Both the position numbers and the translations under genes were made by a program. Positions 25,745-34,520 of a stretch of 64,000 nucleotides of DNA are shown piece by piece. This DNA comes from Paracoccus sigandri (GTDB lineage: Bacteria; Pseudomonadota; Alphaproteobacteria; Rhodobacterales; Rhodobacteraceae). The notes beneath the pieces are model-generated. The model was not told where the DNA came from. It did no database searches and saw nothing but the letters and a program-made list of their open reading frames with translations. The stretch covers positions 62,001-126,000 of the forward strand of contig NZ_QNRC01000004.1 of NCBI RefSeq assembly GCF_003709565.1, written 5' to 3'. How positions within the stretch are numbered: the stretch's first letter is position 1; every line of letters begins with the position of its first letter.

Positions 25745-25875
25745 AGTGGAAGGTGGTCCAGAAAACGATCCGGCGGATCGTTTTCCCACCGGACGCTCTC
25801 GAACGGCCAGGAGCCTCTTTCGGAGTCCCCGTTTTCGGGCCGAAACGTCCACTGGACGTTTCTTTGCCTCAAACT
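25745..25875. repeat. Double-hairpin insert inside the IS5 transposase relic
   Basis: Two strong hairpins are about 56 bp apart: GAAAACGATCC-GGC-GGATCGTTTTC (25761-25785) and GAAACGTCC-ACT-GGACGTTTC (25842-25862). The surrounding 130 bp do not belong to the transposase and replace the segment expected between HHHAAGA and the MRTEITPG part. The layout resembles a paired REP-like unit. Confidence 0.65.
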
Positions 25876-26075
25876 GCGCCTGCCGCATGGTGATGTGCGC
25901 GGATCACGGTGCTGTCGACCATCTGGAGCTTGTCTGGCGCGATCCCGCATGGTTCGAGCCGCATCCAGGATATCCTCCCACGGCCCCGCGAGGGTCCAGC
26001 GACGGAACTGGCGGTAGACCGACGACCACCTGCCGAACTCCTCGGGCAGGTCACGCCATGGCGCGCCAGTTCGCG

Positions 26076-26113
26076 TTCGGCGCGGCCTCGGACCGGTGGC
26101 GGCTCACGCCTCA
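26076..26113 (-). repeat. About 40-bp inserted element, copy E3
   Basis: Read on the minus strand it starts TGAGGCGTGAGCCGCCACCG and continues GTCCGAGGCCGCGCCGAA. It breaks the IS5 transposase frame after GIFW. It aligns with E1 and E2 over TGAGG, the CCGCCAYCGGTYCRAGG core and the GCCGAA end. Confidence 0.65.
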
Positions 26114-26429
26114 CTCCAGAAAATCCCATCCATAACAAGGGGATGATTGGACGGCTTGCGCCCGTTCGGGTTTCGGACTGCCCGCATGAAGCCCTCGAAG
26201 AAGGCCCACTCATCGTCAGATATCAGGTTGCGTGCCAAGCTCATCCCCACCTGGAGATGAGCTTGAATCACAGGACGACCCGAAGCGGAACAGGGGAAGC
26301 CCTTTTGTCAATAGGGCCTAGTCAAGCTGGCCCGCGCGAAAGGGGGTGCAGCGTGAACATAGCTGTAAACGGACGTGTAAACCATGGTACGAGCAGAAAG
26401 CAACAAACCTTGCAAGTCACTGAAATCCT

Positions 26430-26503
26430 TGGAGGTGGGTACCGGAATCGAACCGGTCTTCACGGATTTGCAATCCGGTGCGTAACCTCTCCGCCAACCC
26501 ACC
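26430..26503 (-). tRNA. tRNA-Cys (anticodon GCA)
   Basis: On the minus strand the acceptor stem GGTGGGT pairs with ACCCACC. The anticodon loop is TTGCAAA (GCA), the T arm reads ACCGG-TTCGATT-CCGGT, and a U discriminator plus CCA is encoded. The anticodon stem has one C-U mismatch at its outermost pair. It marks the boundary of the eroded accessory region, whose IS-rich part adjoins the tRNA 3-prime side. Confidence 0.93.
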
Positions 26504-26570
26504 GTTGCTCCAAGGCTGACAGTCATTTAGCGGCTTCCCGCCGGGGGCGCAAGTCACGCCTTCTCAACAT

Positions 26571-26774
26571 TCACTGTTCATCCCCAGCTCGTTTCGCCGG
26601 CACATCGCGCAGGCTCTGGGCTTCTTTCGCGCGGGAGCGCTGACGTGTCGATCCGGTATGGTGGGCGACCAGCGCCTTGCTGGAGCGCTCGGTCACGGCG
26701 GTGATCGGCGCGTCGCTGCGGCTGGGGCCTTGCCGCCCAAGTCCTGCATCGTCGTGAAGGCGGCTCTCTATCAA
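26571..26774 (-). pseudogene. Possible tyrosine-integrase C-terminal remnant
   Basis: A 67-codon minus-strand frame contains ITAVTERSSKALVAHHT followed by STRQRSRAKEAQSL. This resembles the end of tyrosine recombinases (ITGHSS...YT followed by RLAEEAM-type helix), where the catalytic Tyr would be at the YT step; here the Tyr is replaced by His. No catalytic R-H-R part is upstream. The similarity is short and judged by eye, so this is a tentative call. Confidence 0.35.
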
Positions 26775-27093
26775 GGCGACCTACAAGGGTGATTGGCGGA
26801 GCGCGGGTTTCGTCTTCACGCGATCTTACCGCCCCCGGCCGCATTTTTTCCGCGGCCCAGATCATGATCCGGTCCCAGAGCGTGTGCGGGCGCATCAGCC
26901 CAGTCATCGACCTGCGCCAATCCGCATGAGGCCTTTCGACGGACATCTATAGGAATAATTCATTAAACACAGTGAGTTGCTTGGATTTAATGAAGGGGCG
27001 AGAGATGCCCCGCCTGGTGAGCCCCGATTTCCTTGCGTCTCCGTCGCCGGCTGGTTCTCAAGCCAGTGGCGCACCAGCGGGCGCCCCCTTACC
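26775..27093. other. Intergenic region upstream of the recR 3-prime end
   Basis: About 320 bp without a supportable gene. It contains a small stem GGGGC-GAGAGAT-GCCCC (26997-27013) and leads into the ATATTTGGGCCAAGATGA motif at 27094. Confidence 0.4.
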
Positions 27094-27114
27094 GGATATT
27101 TGGGCCAAGATGAA
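27094..27114 (+). repeat. ATATTTGG-type intergenic motif, copy 1
   Basis: GGATATTTGGGCCAAGATGA followed by A. The same 20 bases occur at 59515. The motif resembles one arm of the 51-bp palindrome (GGGTATTTGGACAACGAAGA). It lies 16 bp after the recR stop codon, in the same relation to a minus-strand gene end as the copy at 50934. Confidence 0.7.
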
Positions 27115-27130
27115 AGGGCGCGTGCCCGTT

Positions 27131-27730
27131 TCAGATGCGGCGGCGGGCGCGCAGGGCGGCGCTGATGGTGCCGTCGTCGAGATAGTCGAGCTCGCCGCCG
27201 ATGGGCACGCCCTGGGCAAGGCCGGTGATGGCGATGCCGCTGCCTTCCAGCGCGTCGGCGATGTAATGGGCCGTGGTCTGGCCCTCGACGGTGGCGTTCA
27301 GGGCCAGGATCACCTCGGAAATGCGGTCGCGGGCGATGCGGTCGATCAGGGCGGGGATGCCCAGGTCCTCGGGGCCGATCTCGTCCAGCGCCGAGAGCGT
27401 GCCGCCCAATACGTGATAGCGGCCGCGGAAGGCGCCGGCGCGTTCCAGCGCCCAGAGGTCGGCCACGTCCTCGACCACGCAGATCTCGCCCGTGGCGCGG
27501 GCCGGGTCGGTGCAGATCGCGCAGGTGTCGCGGTCGGTGATGTTGCCGCAGGTCAGGCATTCGCGCGAATTCTGCGCCACGCGCTCCATCAGCGCCGCAA
27601 GCTGCGCCATCTGGCCGCCGCGCCTGCGGATCAGCTGCAGCACGACGCGCCGGGCCGAGCGCGGCCCGAGGCCGGGCAGCCGCGCCATCAGCGCGATCAG
27701 CGCCTGGATGTCGTCGCTGCCGTCGGTCAT
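27131..27730 (-). CDS. recR: Recombination mediator RecR
   Basis: The 199-aa protein helps RecO load RecA at gaps and breaks. It has the helix-hairpin-helix [21 protein letters not shown], a four-Cys zinc finger ([16 protein letters not shown]) and the Toprim domain starting [14 protein letters not shown] with the late [16 protein letters not shown]. It is 4 bp downstream of ybaB and 952 bp from the dnaX start, the classic dnaX-ybaB-recR operon. Confidence 0.97.
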   Translation of the reverse strand: MTDGSDDIQALIALMARLPGLGPRSARRVVLQLIRRRGGQMAQLAALMERVAQNSRECLTCGNITDRDTCAICTDPARATGEICVVEDVADLWALERAGAFRGRYHVLGGTLSALDEIGPEDLGIPALIDRIARDRISEVILALNATVEGQTTAHYIADALEGSGIAITGLAQGVPIGGELDYLDDGTISAALRARRRI

Positions 27731-27734
27731 CGGG

Positions 27735-28079
27735 TCAGAAGGGCAGCTTCATGTCGGCGGGCAGGCCCAGGTCCTGGGTAATGCGGGCCATCTCGGACTG
27801 CATCCTTTCCTGCGCGCGGCGCTGCGCGTCCTTGATCGCGGCCAGGATCAGGTCCTCGACCACCTCCTTTTCCGAGGGCACGAAGATCGACGGGTCGATC
27901 TCCAGCGCGGTCAGCTCGCCCTTGGCGGTGGCGGTGACCTTGACCAGGCCCGCGCCGGATTCGCCGGTGACGGTCAGCTTGTCCAGGTCGGCCTGCATCT
28001 GCTGCATGCGGTCCTGCATTTCCTTCGCGGCCTTCATCATCTTGGTCATGTCGCCAAGACCGCCCAAGCCCTTGATCAT
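27735..28079 (-). CDS. ybaB: YbaB/EbfC nucleoid-associated protein
   Basis: The 114-aa protein ([32 protein letters not shown]) is the small DNA-binding dimer conserved between dnaX and recR. The helical N-terminus and the [22 protein letters not shown] strand region match the family. It starts 3 bp after the dnaX stop and is probably translated from the same mRNA. Confidence 0.95.
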   Translation of the reverse strand: MIKGLGGLGDMTKMMKAAKEMQDRMQQMQADLDKLTVTGESGAGLVKVTATAKGELTALEIDPSIFVPSEKEVVEDLILAAIKDAQRRAQERMQSEMARITQDLGLPADMKLPF

Positions 28080-28082
28080 CTG

Positions 28083-29864
28083 TCAGTCCTCATCCTCGAA
28101 CGGGTCCCATTCCTCGACTTCGGCGACGGGGCCCTGGGTTGTGCCATGCGGGTCGTCCTCTGCCCCGGCAATGGCTTCGATCGCGGGTGCCGCGCGGCTG
28201 ATCGCGGTCAGCTTCGCCTGGGGGAAGGCGGCGAAGACCTGCCGGACGATGGGCAGTTCCATCGCGCGGTCGCGGGCGGCCTGCTCTTCGGCCTCGCGGA
28301 GCTCGGCGATGGTGGGGGCGCCGCCGGAATTCGTCACGCTGACCGCCCATCGCTGGCCGCCGGTCCAGCCGCGCAGCCTTTCGGCCAAGCGCTGCGCCAG
28401 ATCAGCGGGGGCGTTGCCGCGCGGCTCGAACTCGATCCGGCCGGGGCTGTAGCGGACCAGCGCCACATGGCGCTCGACCTGCATCAGCAGCAGCATGTCG
28501 CCCATGCGGCGGATCATCTCGACCACCGAGGCGAAATCGGGGAAGGCGGCGAAGGCCTCGGGCGACAGGGCCAGCGCGGTGGCGGCGCCCGATTGCGCGA
28601 CGCCCGATTGCGCGACCACAGGGGCAGGGCGCGCGGCGCGGGGCGCCTGCTGCGGCACGGCGGCGGCGGGCGCGCCCGAGCGGGCGAAATCGCCCGCCGC
28701 CTGCGCCTGCTGGACCTTGCGGATCAGCGCCTCGGGGTCGGGCAGGTCGGCGACATGGGTCAGCCGGATCACCGCCATTTCCGCCGCCATCATCGCATTG
28801 GGCGCGGCCGAGACCTCTTCCAGCGCCTTCAGCAGCATCTGCCACATCCGGGTCAGAACGCGCATCGCCAGCCGGTCCGCCAGGGCCTGGCCGCGGGTGC
28901 GTTCGTCCGGTGAAATCGTCGGATCTTCAATCGCTTGCGGCGTGATTTTCATAATCGAGATCCAATGCGTGATCTCGGCCAGGTCGCGCAGCACCGCGAC
29001 CGGATCGGCGCCGTCGGCATATTGCGACTGCAATTCGGTCAGGGCGGCGGCCGCATCGCCGCGCAGGATCATCTCGAACAGGTCGATCACCCGGCCGCGG
29101 TCGGCAAGGCCCAGCATGGCGCGGACCTGGTCGGCGGAGGTTTCGCCCGCCCCGTGGCTGATCGACTGGTCCAAGAGGCTGGTCGCGTCGCGGGCCGATC
29201 CCTCGGCTGCGCGGGTGATCAGCGCCAGCGCGTCGTCGGAGATCTGCGCGCCCTCGGCGGTGGCGATGCGGCGCAGAAGCGCGATCATCACCTCGGGCTC
29301 GATCCGGCGCAGATCGAAGCGCTGGCAGCGCGACAGGACCGTGACCGGCACCTTGCGGATCTCGGTGGTGGCGAAGATGAACTTCACATGCGGCGGCGGT
29401 TCCTCCAGCGTCTTCAGCAGCGCGTTGAAGGCGCTGGTCGACAGCATGTGGACCTCGTCGATGATGTAGATCTTGTAGCGCGCCGAGGCCGCCCGGTAAT
29501 GCACCGATTCGATGATCTCGCGGATGTCGTTCACGCCGGTGCGCGAGGCCGCGTCCATTTCCAGCACGTCGACATGGCGGCCCTCGCTGATCGCCAGGCA
29601 ATGTTCGCAGGTGCCGCAGGGCTCGGTCGTGGGGCCGCCCTGGCCGTCGGGGCCGACGCAGTTCATGCCCTTGGCGATGATCCGGGCGGTGGTGGTCTTT
29701 CCGGTGCCGCGGATGCCGGTCATGATGAAGGCCTGCGCGATGCGGTCGGCGGCGAAGGCGTTCTTCAGCGTCCGCACCATCGCGTCCTGGCCGACCAGGT
29801 CGGCAAAGGTCTCGGGCCGGTACTTGCGGGCCAGAACCTGATATGCGGGTTTGTGCTCGGTCAT
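28083..29864 (-). CDS. dnaX: DNA polymerase III tau/gamma subunit
   Basis: The 593-aa clamp-loader ATPase has Walker A in GIRGTGKTTTARIIAKGMNC, a zinc-binding CEHC-type module, Walker B DEVHMLS and the sensor FIFATTEIRKVP. The Pro/Ala-rich linker around residues 380-425 and the C-terminal region (to EEWDPFEDED) are the tau-specific part. I use the ATG at 29864 (MTEHKPAYQVLARKYRPETF), with GAGG 8 bases upstream; the ATG at 29888 would add eight atypical residues. The SRP RNA lies just upstream, also on the minus strand. Confidence 0.95.
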   Translation of the reverse strand: MTEHKPAYQVLARKYRPETFADLVGQDAMVRTLKNAFAADRIAQAFIMTGIRGTGKTTTARIIAKGMNCVGPDGQGGPTTEPCGTCEHCLAISEGRHVDVLEMDAASRTGVNDIREIIESVHYRAASARYKIYIIDEVHMLSTSAFNALLKTLEEPPPHVKFIFATTEIRKVPVTVLSRCQRFDLRRIEPEVMIALLRRIATAEGAQISDDALALITRAAEGSARDATSLLDQSISHGAGETSADQVRAMLGLADRGRVIDLFEMILRGDAAAALTELQSQYADGADPVAVLRDLAEITHWISIMKITPQAIEDPTISPDERTRGQALADRLAMRVLTRMWQMLLKALEEVSAAPNAMMAAEMAVIRLTHVADLPDPEALIRKVQQAQAAGDFARSGAPAAAVPQQAPRAARPAPVVAQSGVAQSGAATALALSPEAFAAFPDFASVVEMIRRMGDMLLLMQVERHVALVRYSPGRIEFEPRGNAPADLAQRLAERLRGWTGGQRWAVSVTNSGGAPTIAELREAEEQAARDRAMELPIVRQVFAAFPQAKLTAISRAAPAIEAIAGAEDDPHGTTQGPVAEVEEWDPFEDED

Positions 29865-30052
29865 GTTCCCCTCGGCATCCCGCGCCACATTAGCGGTGTC
29901 CCGAGAGGGCTACAACAGGGTGGCGACAGCAGTCTTCGGGGCAGGGGCCCATCGGGCCTTCAGAACGGCGCGCAGGGGATCGCCGGGAAAGCCGCGCCGA
30001 ATGCCTGCGGGCGAGGCATTTGTGGGTCTGACCGCGCGGCAGGGGAAAGGGT

Positions 30053-30146
30053 GAGAGGCTGGACAACGACCCAAGCGGGGCTCGTTACGGCTGCTTCCTT
30101 CCGGACCTGACCGGGTTGGCGAGGCGCCTGCCCGCGCCAACCTCTC
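30053..30146 (-). ncRNA. ffs: Signal recognition particle RNA (4.5S type)
   Basis: The minus strand holds the conserved SRP apical motif GGTCAGGTCCGGAAGGAAGC. Ends GAGAGG and CCTCTC pair to close the hairpin, giving a small bacterial SRP RNA of about 94-98 nt. It binds Ffh to target ribosomes making membrane proteins. It lies upstream of dnaX in the same orientation. The exact mature ends are estimated from the terminal pairing. Confidence 0.93.
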
Positions 30147-30224
30147 GCCGTCTAGATAATGCGGGCAGCCGGGCGATGCAACCCCGGCCGCGATCCCTTC
30201 CGCGCGGGCGGTCAGAGCGGGCGG

Positions 30225-32108
30225 TCACAGCGTCAGGCGCAGGCGGGCGAAGCCCTCGCGGCTGAGGCCCAGATATTCGACCCCGCCGGGCAGGCTGGCG
30301 CCGACATGGTCCAGGTGGGGCAGGGCGGCGGGGCCGGTCTCGAACAGGACCGAGGTGCCGGGCATCGGCCGGAACCCCCAGTTGCGATAGGAGGCGACGG
30401 CAAGCCTGCGGCGGCGGCGGACATAGTGGCGCAGCACGTCGCGGGTCAGCGCCCCGTCGTTCAGCGCCACCCGGTTCTGCGCGATCAGCGGGCTGAACAG
30501 GCCGCAGCTGGCCAGCCGGTAGGAATTCGTGGCCAGCAGGAAGCGATCCTCGGGCCGGACGGGCTGGCCGTTGCGCGTCAGCTGTCCGATGCGACGGGCA
30601 TGGGGATTGGCCAGCCGCCCGTCCGGGGCATAGCGCGGCGGGGCGGCAAGATCGACCTGCCAGTCCACGCCGTCGATCACGTCGAAATTGTAGCCGGGGA
30701 AATCCGGGTCGATCAGTGGCTGGTCGCGCCAGCCCGGCCGGACCTGGCGGAAGATGCTGGCCGAGCGTTCCAGCCATTCCGCCAGCTGCGCGCCGGTCAG
30801 GAAGATGGCGCAGATCCGGTTCGGGAACAGGTAGAGATCGGCCAGGTTGCGCAGGGTCAGCGTGCCGGCCGCGACATCGGTGTAATGTTCGGGCCCGCCG
30901 CGCCCGCCCGCCCGGAACGGGGCCGCTGCCGACAGCACCGGCATCGCGGACAGCGCGGTCCCGCGCAGCTGGCGGCGCACATGCCAGCGCTGCGCCATGT
31001 TCACCAGCCTCAGGCCCGGATCCTCTCCGATCAGCGAGAAGAAGCTGTGCAGCGGCGCCTCGACATGGCCGATGCGGCGGCGATAGTGGCGCAGGGTCGC
31101 GCGATGGGCCGGAAGCGCCGGGGCGGCCACGCCGGGGGCGGGGGCTGACGCCTCGCAGACGCGCTCGGCCCTGACCGAGAAGCCGGCGATCCGCATCGGG
31201 CCCGAGGGGTCGGGCCGCAGCTCCAGGTCGATCACCCCCAGATGCGAGCCGCCGAAGCCCGCCATGACCGCGGGCTTGCCCGCCAGCGTGCCGCGCAGGG
31301 GGTCGATGCCGGGGCCGGGCGCGATCTGCGGTCCCGGAAAGACCTGATGGCTGTGGCCCGCGATCACCACGTCGATCCCCTCCAGTCCCGCCAGCGCGGT
31401 CGCGGCATGTTCCATCCGCGGGCTGGGCGTGGCCGGGCCGATGCCGCTATGGGCCAGCGCGACGACCAGCTGCGCGCCATCGGCCCGCATCTCGGGCAGG
31501 ACGGCGCGGGCGGCCTCGATGATGTCGCCGCATTCGATATGGGCGGACAGGTCGCGGTCCCATTCCGCCGTCTGCGGCGGCAGGAAGCCGGCGATGCCGA
31601 TGCGCAGCTCGGTCTCGCGGCCCGCCTGGTCGAGGACCTGGCGGCGCAGGATCACGTAGCGGGGCAGGCCGGGGCCGCGCCGCAGCCGCAGATTGGCGGC
31701 GACGACCGGAAAGGCGGCCTGCGCCAGCACCCGGCGCAGGAAGGGCAGGCCGAAGTTGAAGTCGTGATTGCCAAGCGTGCCCGCGTCATAGCCCATCGCA
31801 TTCATCGAGGCGATCGCCGGATGCGGCTGGCGCGCAAGCCCGTCCATGCCGGCCACGAAATCGCCAAGCGGGTTGCCCTGCAGGAAATCGCCATTGTCCA
31901 GCAGCAGGCTGTTGACCGCTTCCGCGCGGCGCCGCGCCACCAGCGAGGCGGTGCGGGCCAGGCCGGTGCGGTTGCAGGGCCGGTCGGTCAGATAGTTGTA
32001 GGGAAGCACATGCATGTGCATGTCGGTGGTGGCCATGATCCGCAGCGAGAGCCCCGCCTGCGCCACCGCGCCCTGGCAGAAACCGCTGTCGCCGGAACCG
32101 TCGGCCAT
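30225..32108 (-). CDS. 5'-nucleotidase / 2',3'-cyclic phosphodiesterase family protein
   Basis: The 627-aa protein has the calcineurin-type metallophosphatase domain (MATTDMHMHVLPYNY, LLLDNGDFLQGNPLGD, TLGNHDFNFG, VVALAHSG, VVIAGHSHQVFPG) and the C-terminal 5'-nucleotidase domain with YNFDVIDGVDWQVDL and RFLLATNSYR. This matches CpdB, which degrades 2',3'-cyclic and 3' nucleotides. Family members are usually periplasmic, but no clear signal peptide is seen from either start (ATG at 32108, GTG at 32132). GGAGAGG before 32108 supports that start. Confidence 0.85.
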   Translation of the reverse strand: MADGSGDSGFCQGAVAQAGLSLRIMATTDMHMHVLPYNYLTDRPCNRTGLARTASLVARRRAEAVNSLLLDNGDFLQGNPLGDFVAGMDGLARQPHPAIASMNAMGYDAGTLGNHDFNFGLPFLRRVLAQAAFPVVAANLRLRRGPGLPRYVILRRQVLDQAGRETELRIGIAGFLPPQTAEWDRDLSAHIECGDIIEAARAVLPEMRADGAQLVVALAHSGIGPATPSPRMEHAATALAGLEGIDVVIAGHSHQVFPGPQIAPGPGIDPLRGTLAGKPAVMAGFGGSHLGVIDLELRPDPSGPMRIAGFSVRAERVCEASAPAPGVAAPALPAHRATLRHYRRRIGHVEAPLHSFFSLIGEDPGLRLVNMAQRWHVRRQLRGTALSAMPVLSAAAPFRAGGRGGPEHYTDVAAGTLTLRNLADLYLFPNRICAIFLTGAQLAEWLERSASIFRQVRPGWRDQPLIDPDFPGYNFDVIDGVDWQVDLAAPPRYAPDGRLANPHARRIGQLTRNGQPVRPEDRFLLATNSYRLASCGLFSPLIAQNRVALNDGALTRDVLRHYVRRRRRLAVASYRNWGFRPMPGTSVLFETGPAALPHLDHVGASLPGGVEYLGLSREGFARLRLTL

Positions 32109-32424
32109 GCCCTCTCCACCCGCAGAAAACACCGGGCCCGTCGGGCGCGACGGCCGGCAACTCGTTACATCTCCATTCTAGGCAGCGGCGAATCGAGTTA
32201 CAACTGTCGATTGAATTTTCGCGATGATTTCCGGCCTCGGCAGGACATTGGCGAAAAGGACAGGATGCGGATCGAACACAGAACCGTCATAACAGGCATA
32301 TTGTTCGTGAAGGTTTTGCGTAATGTTGTCCACCTGGTTGAACAGCTGTCCCGGAATGGATTATCAGCATGACGTGGCGTCCGGTTTCTCGGGGGCTGTC
32401 AAGTCGATTACCAGGTTGCTGCAT
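32109..32424. other. Divergent intergenic region upstream of cpdB-like and SRPBCC genes
   Basis: About 316 bp, noticeably richer in A/T than its flanks. A plus-strand 35-codon frame (32265-32372) has AAAAGGACAGG before its ATG and encodes MRIEHRTVITGILFVKVLRN. I cannot tell a leader peptide from chance, so it is not called as a gene. Confidence 0.4.
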
Positions 32425-32880
32425 ATGAAATTCTCGACCCGATGCGACACGGATTCCTCCGCGCCCGATCTTTTCGATCGCATCAGTGATTTCAACCAGA
32501 TCGAGCATCTGCTGATGCGTCGCGGCGCCTCGGTCCAGCGGATCGATCCCGCGCAGGAGCCGGGGACCGGCATCGGCTGGAACATCGGTTTCGACTGGCG
32601 GGCCCGCGCGCGCGAACTGCGGCTGGAAGTGGTCCGCTTCGACCGACCCGAGCGGCTGACCATGTCCGGCCTGTCGGACAGCTTCGACATCGTCGTGGAC
32701 ATGACCGTGGTCGCGCTTGGCCGCAACCGCTCCAGGCTGATCTTCGAGACCGAGATCCGTCCGCGCAACATGCGGGCGCGGCTGATGCTGCAGACCGCGA
32801 AGCTGGGCAAGGGCCAGCTGGACCGCAAGTTCACCCGCCGCATCGACGCCTTCGTGGCCGAGCTTCAGCCGGCCCAGTAA
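32425..32880 (+). CDS. SRPBCC-family protein
   Basis: The 151-aa protein starts MKFSTRCDTDSSAPDLFDRISDFNQIEHLLMRRGA, the first strand and helices of the START/polyketide-cyclase fold, and continues with the central strands (IGWNIGFDWRARARELRLEVVRF, SRLIFETEIRP) and the long C-terminal helix. It probably binds a lipid-like ligand. I use the ATG at 32425; a start at 32323 would add 34 residues that do not fit the fold. Confidence 0.8.
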   Translation: MKFSTRCDTDSSAPDLFDRISDFNQIEHLLMRRGASVQRIDPAQEPGTGIGWNIGFDWRARARELRLEVVRFDRPERLTMSGLSDSFDIVVDMTVVALGRNRSRLIFETEIRPRNMRARLMLQTAKLGKGQLDRKFTRRIDAFVAELQPAQ

Positions 32881-32913
32881 GTCTGGCAGTGATCGCCCGC
32901 GCCGGCTGTCCGG

Positions 32914-33765
32914 TCAGCCGCCGTTCTGCTGCGTCGCGCGCAGGGGATCGGCGGGATAGGTGCCCAGGATGTTCAGCATCGAGGTGAAATAGCGCAGCTC
33001 CTCCAGCGCGCGCTGCAGCGCCGGATCCTCGGGATGGCCCTCCACATCGGCATAGAACTGCGTCGCGGTGAAGACGCCGTCGACCATGTAGCTTTCCAGC
33101 TTGGTCATGTTGACGCCATTGGTCGCGAAGCCGCCCATCGCCTTGTAGAGCGCGGCCGGAATGTTGCGGACCCGGAAGACGAAGCTGGTCAGCATGTTGT
33201 CGGAACGGCGGGCGAAATCGGGTTCGCGCGACATGATCAGGAAGCGGGTGGTGTTGTTCTGGCGGTCCTCGATCTGGTCGGCCAGCCGGTCCAGCCCGTA
33301 GATCTCGCCGGCCAGGGGCGAGGCCAGCGCGGCCAGCGACGGATTGCCGCGGGCGGCGACCTCCTTGGCGGATCCGGCGGTATCGGCCCCAGTGACGCCG
33401 CGGATGCCGTGCTGGCGCAGGAAGCCGCGGCACTGGCCCAGAAGGACGGTGTGGCTCATCGCCTCGCGGACCTGCGACAGCGGCGTGCCGGGCACGGCCA
33501 GCAGGCTGATATGGACCCGCACGAAGGCCTCGTCGATGATGTGCAGGCCGGATTCGGGCAGCAGGTGGTGGATGTCGGCCACCCGGCCATAGGTCGAATT
33601 CTCGACCGGCAGCATGGCCAGGTCGGCCTGGTGGCTGCGCACGGCCTCGATCACGTCCTCGAAGGTGCGGCAGGGCAGCGCCTCCATCGAAGGTCTTGCC
33701 TTGCGGCAGGCCTCGTGGCTGTAGGCGCCGGGTTCCCCCTGAAATGCAATGCGGTTCGTGGTCAC
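32914..33765 (-). CDS. pheA: Prephenate dehydratase
   Basis: The 283-aa enzyme converts prephenate to phenylpyruvate. It has RIAFQGEPGAYSHEA, LPVENSTYGRV, the catalytic NNTTRF motif and a C-terminal ACT domain with KLESYMVDG, which usually mediates phenylalanine feedback. No chorismate-mutase domain is fused. I use the GTG at 33765; longer readings add residues with no family match. It is divergent from cycM. Confidence 0.95.
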   Translation of the reverse strand: MTTNRIAFQGEPGAYSHEACRKARPSMEALPCRTFEDVIEAVRSHQADLAMLPVENSTYGRVADIHHLLPESGLHIIDEAFVRVHISLLAVPGTPLSQVREAMSHTVLLGQCRGFLRQHGIRGVTGADTAGSAKEVAARGNPSLAALASPLAGEIYGLDRLADQIEDRQNNTTRFLIMSREPDFARRSDNMLTSFVFRVRNIPAALYKAMGGFATNGVNMTKLESYMVDGVFTATQFYADVEGHPEDPALQRALEELRYFTSMLNILGTYPADPLRATQQNGG

Positions 33766-33886
33766 GAGGGCACCCCGGTTGCTGCAAAATTGAACTTCGG
33801 GGCGGTAACTATACCTTGATCCCGGAAAGAGAAAGCGGATAGATACGGCCCGAATTGACGAGCTTACCAATCGGGGACCGCACGCG

Positions 33887-34423
33887 ATGTTCAATACCAT
33901 GACAATCACCAAGGCCGCCGGCGCACTGATTGGTGCCCTGCTGTTTCTGCTGCTGGCGAATTGGGCGGCCAGCGGGCTGTATCATGTCGGCCCGGCCGGG
34001 CATGGGGGTGGTCATGGCGAGGATGGCGAGCTGGTCCAGGCCTATGCGATCCCGGTCGAGGACAGCGGCGCGGCCGAGCCCGCCGAGGAAGCGCCGCAGA
34101 TCGACGTCGCCGCGCTGATGGAATCCGCCGACGCCGCCGCGGGCGAGCGCGAATGGGGCAAGTGCCGCGCCTGCCACAAGCTGGACGGCACCGACGGCAC
34201 CGGCCCGCATCTGGACGGCATCGTCGGCCGCCCGGTCGGCGGCGTCGACGGCTTTGCCTATTCCGACGGCATGGCCTCGCATGGCGGCGAATGGACGCCC
34301 GAGCTGCTGATCACCTTCCTGACCAATCCGCGCGCCGAGGTGCCGGGCACCAAGATGGCCTTCGCCGGGATCCGCGATCCGCAGGCCATCGCCCACCTGA
34401 TCGCCTATCTGGAAAGCCAGTAG
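33887..34423 (+). CDS. cycM: Membrane-anchored cytochrome c552
   Basis: The 178-aa protein has an uncleaved N-terminal membrane helix ([21 protein letters not shown]), a charged Ala/Glu-rich linker (about 35-75) and a class I cytochrome c domain with haem motif C93-R-A-C96-H97 and a distal Met in GTKMAFAG. The layout and many residues resemble Paracoccus denitrificans CycM, which carries electrons from the bc1 complex to aa3 oxidase on the periplasmic face. A strong terminator follows. This gene is my best pointer to the genus. Confidence 0.93.
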   Translation: MFNTMTITKAAGALIGALLFLLLANWAASGLYHVGPAGHGGGHGEDGELVQAYAIPVEDSGAAEPAEEAPQIDVAALMESADAAAGEREWGKCRACHKLDGTDGTGPHLDGIVGRPVGGVDGFAYSDGMASHGGEWTPELLITFLTNPRAEVPGTKMAFAGIRDPQAIAHLIAYLESQ

Positions 34424-34485
34424 GCAGGCCGATCCGGCGGGGCCGGCCTGGGCCGACGCCCCGCGAAGCCGTTGCGGACCCGATC

Positions 34486-34520
34486 AAGGGCGCGGCCATC
34501 CGGCCGCGCCCTTTCCCTTG
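34486..34520 (+). terminator. Rho-independent terminator after cycM
   Basis: A 12-bp perfect stem AAGGGCGCGGCC / GGCCGCGCCCTT closes the loop ATCC, and TCCCTT follows. It lies 63 bp after the cycM stop and before the yej operon. Confidence 0.8.

Larger units (their letters stand above)
25307..26244 (-). pseudogene. IS5-type transposase relic
   Basis: The gene begins normally (MSLARNLISDDEWAFFEGFMRAV, then MDGIFW) and then loses frame at a roughly 40-bp insertion (26076-26113). It recovers as DLPEEFGRWSSVYRQFRRW and MVDSTVIRAHHHAAGA, is interrupted again by a double-hairpin insert (about 25745-25875), and resumes as MRTEITPGQDSDCTGYDLVMADNLP, ALPMIPMRKN and the true end FLGFVDVPCIRLWLRHLST. 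Multiple frame breaks make it inactive. The DDE residues expected around D-ST and AD..YDSD are partly altered (ADGVHDSD). Confidence 0.85.
25302..26321 (-). mobile_element. IS5-family insertion sequence, decayed
   Basis: The element is bounded by imperfect terminal inverted repeats (CTAGGTCATGTTGACAAAT on the left; CTAGGCCCTATTGACAAAAG on the right when complemented; 15 of 19 positions after the shared C agree). CTAG at both ends may be a target duplication, as in the IS427 group. It encodes one transposase on the minus strand, which is broken. At about 1.02 kb it is longer than usual because of internal insertions. Confidence 0.75.

Noticed and set aside
32265..32372. A 35-codon frame with a ribosome-binding site upstream of the SRPBCC gene
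   Set aside because: AAAAGGACAGG before the ATG is suggestive, but the peptide resembles nothing known and one short frame in 300 bp is expected by chance.
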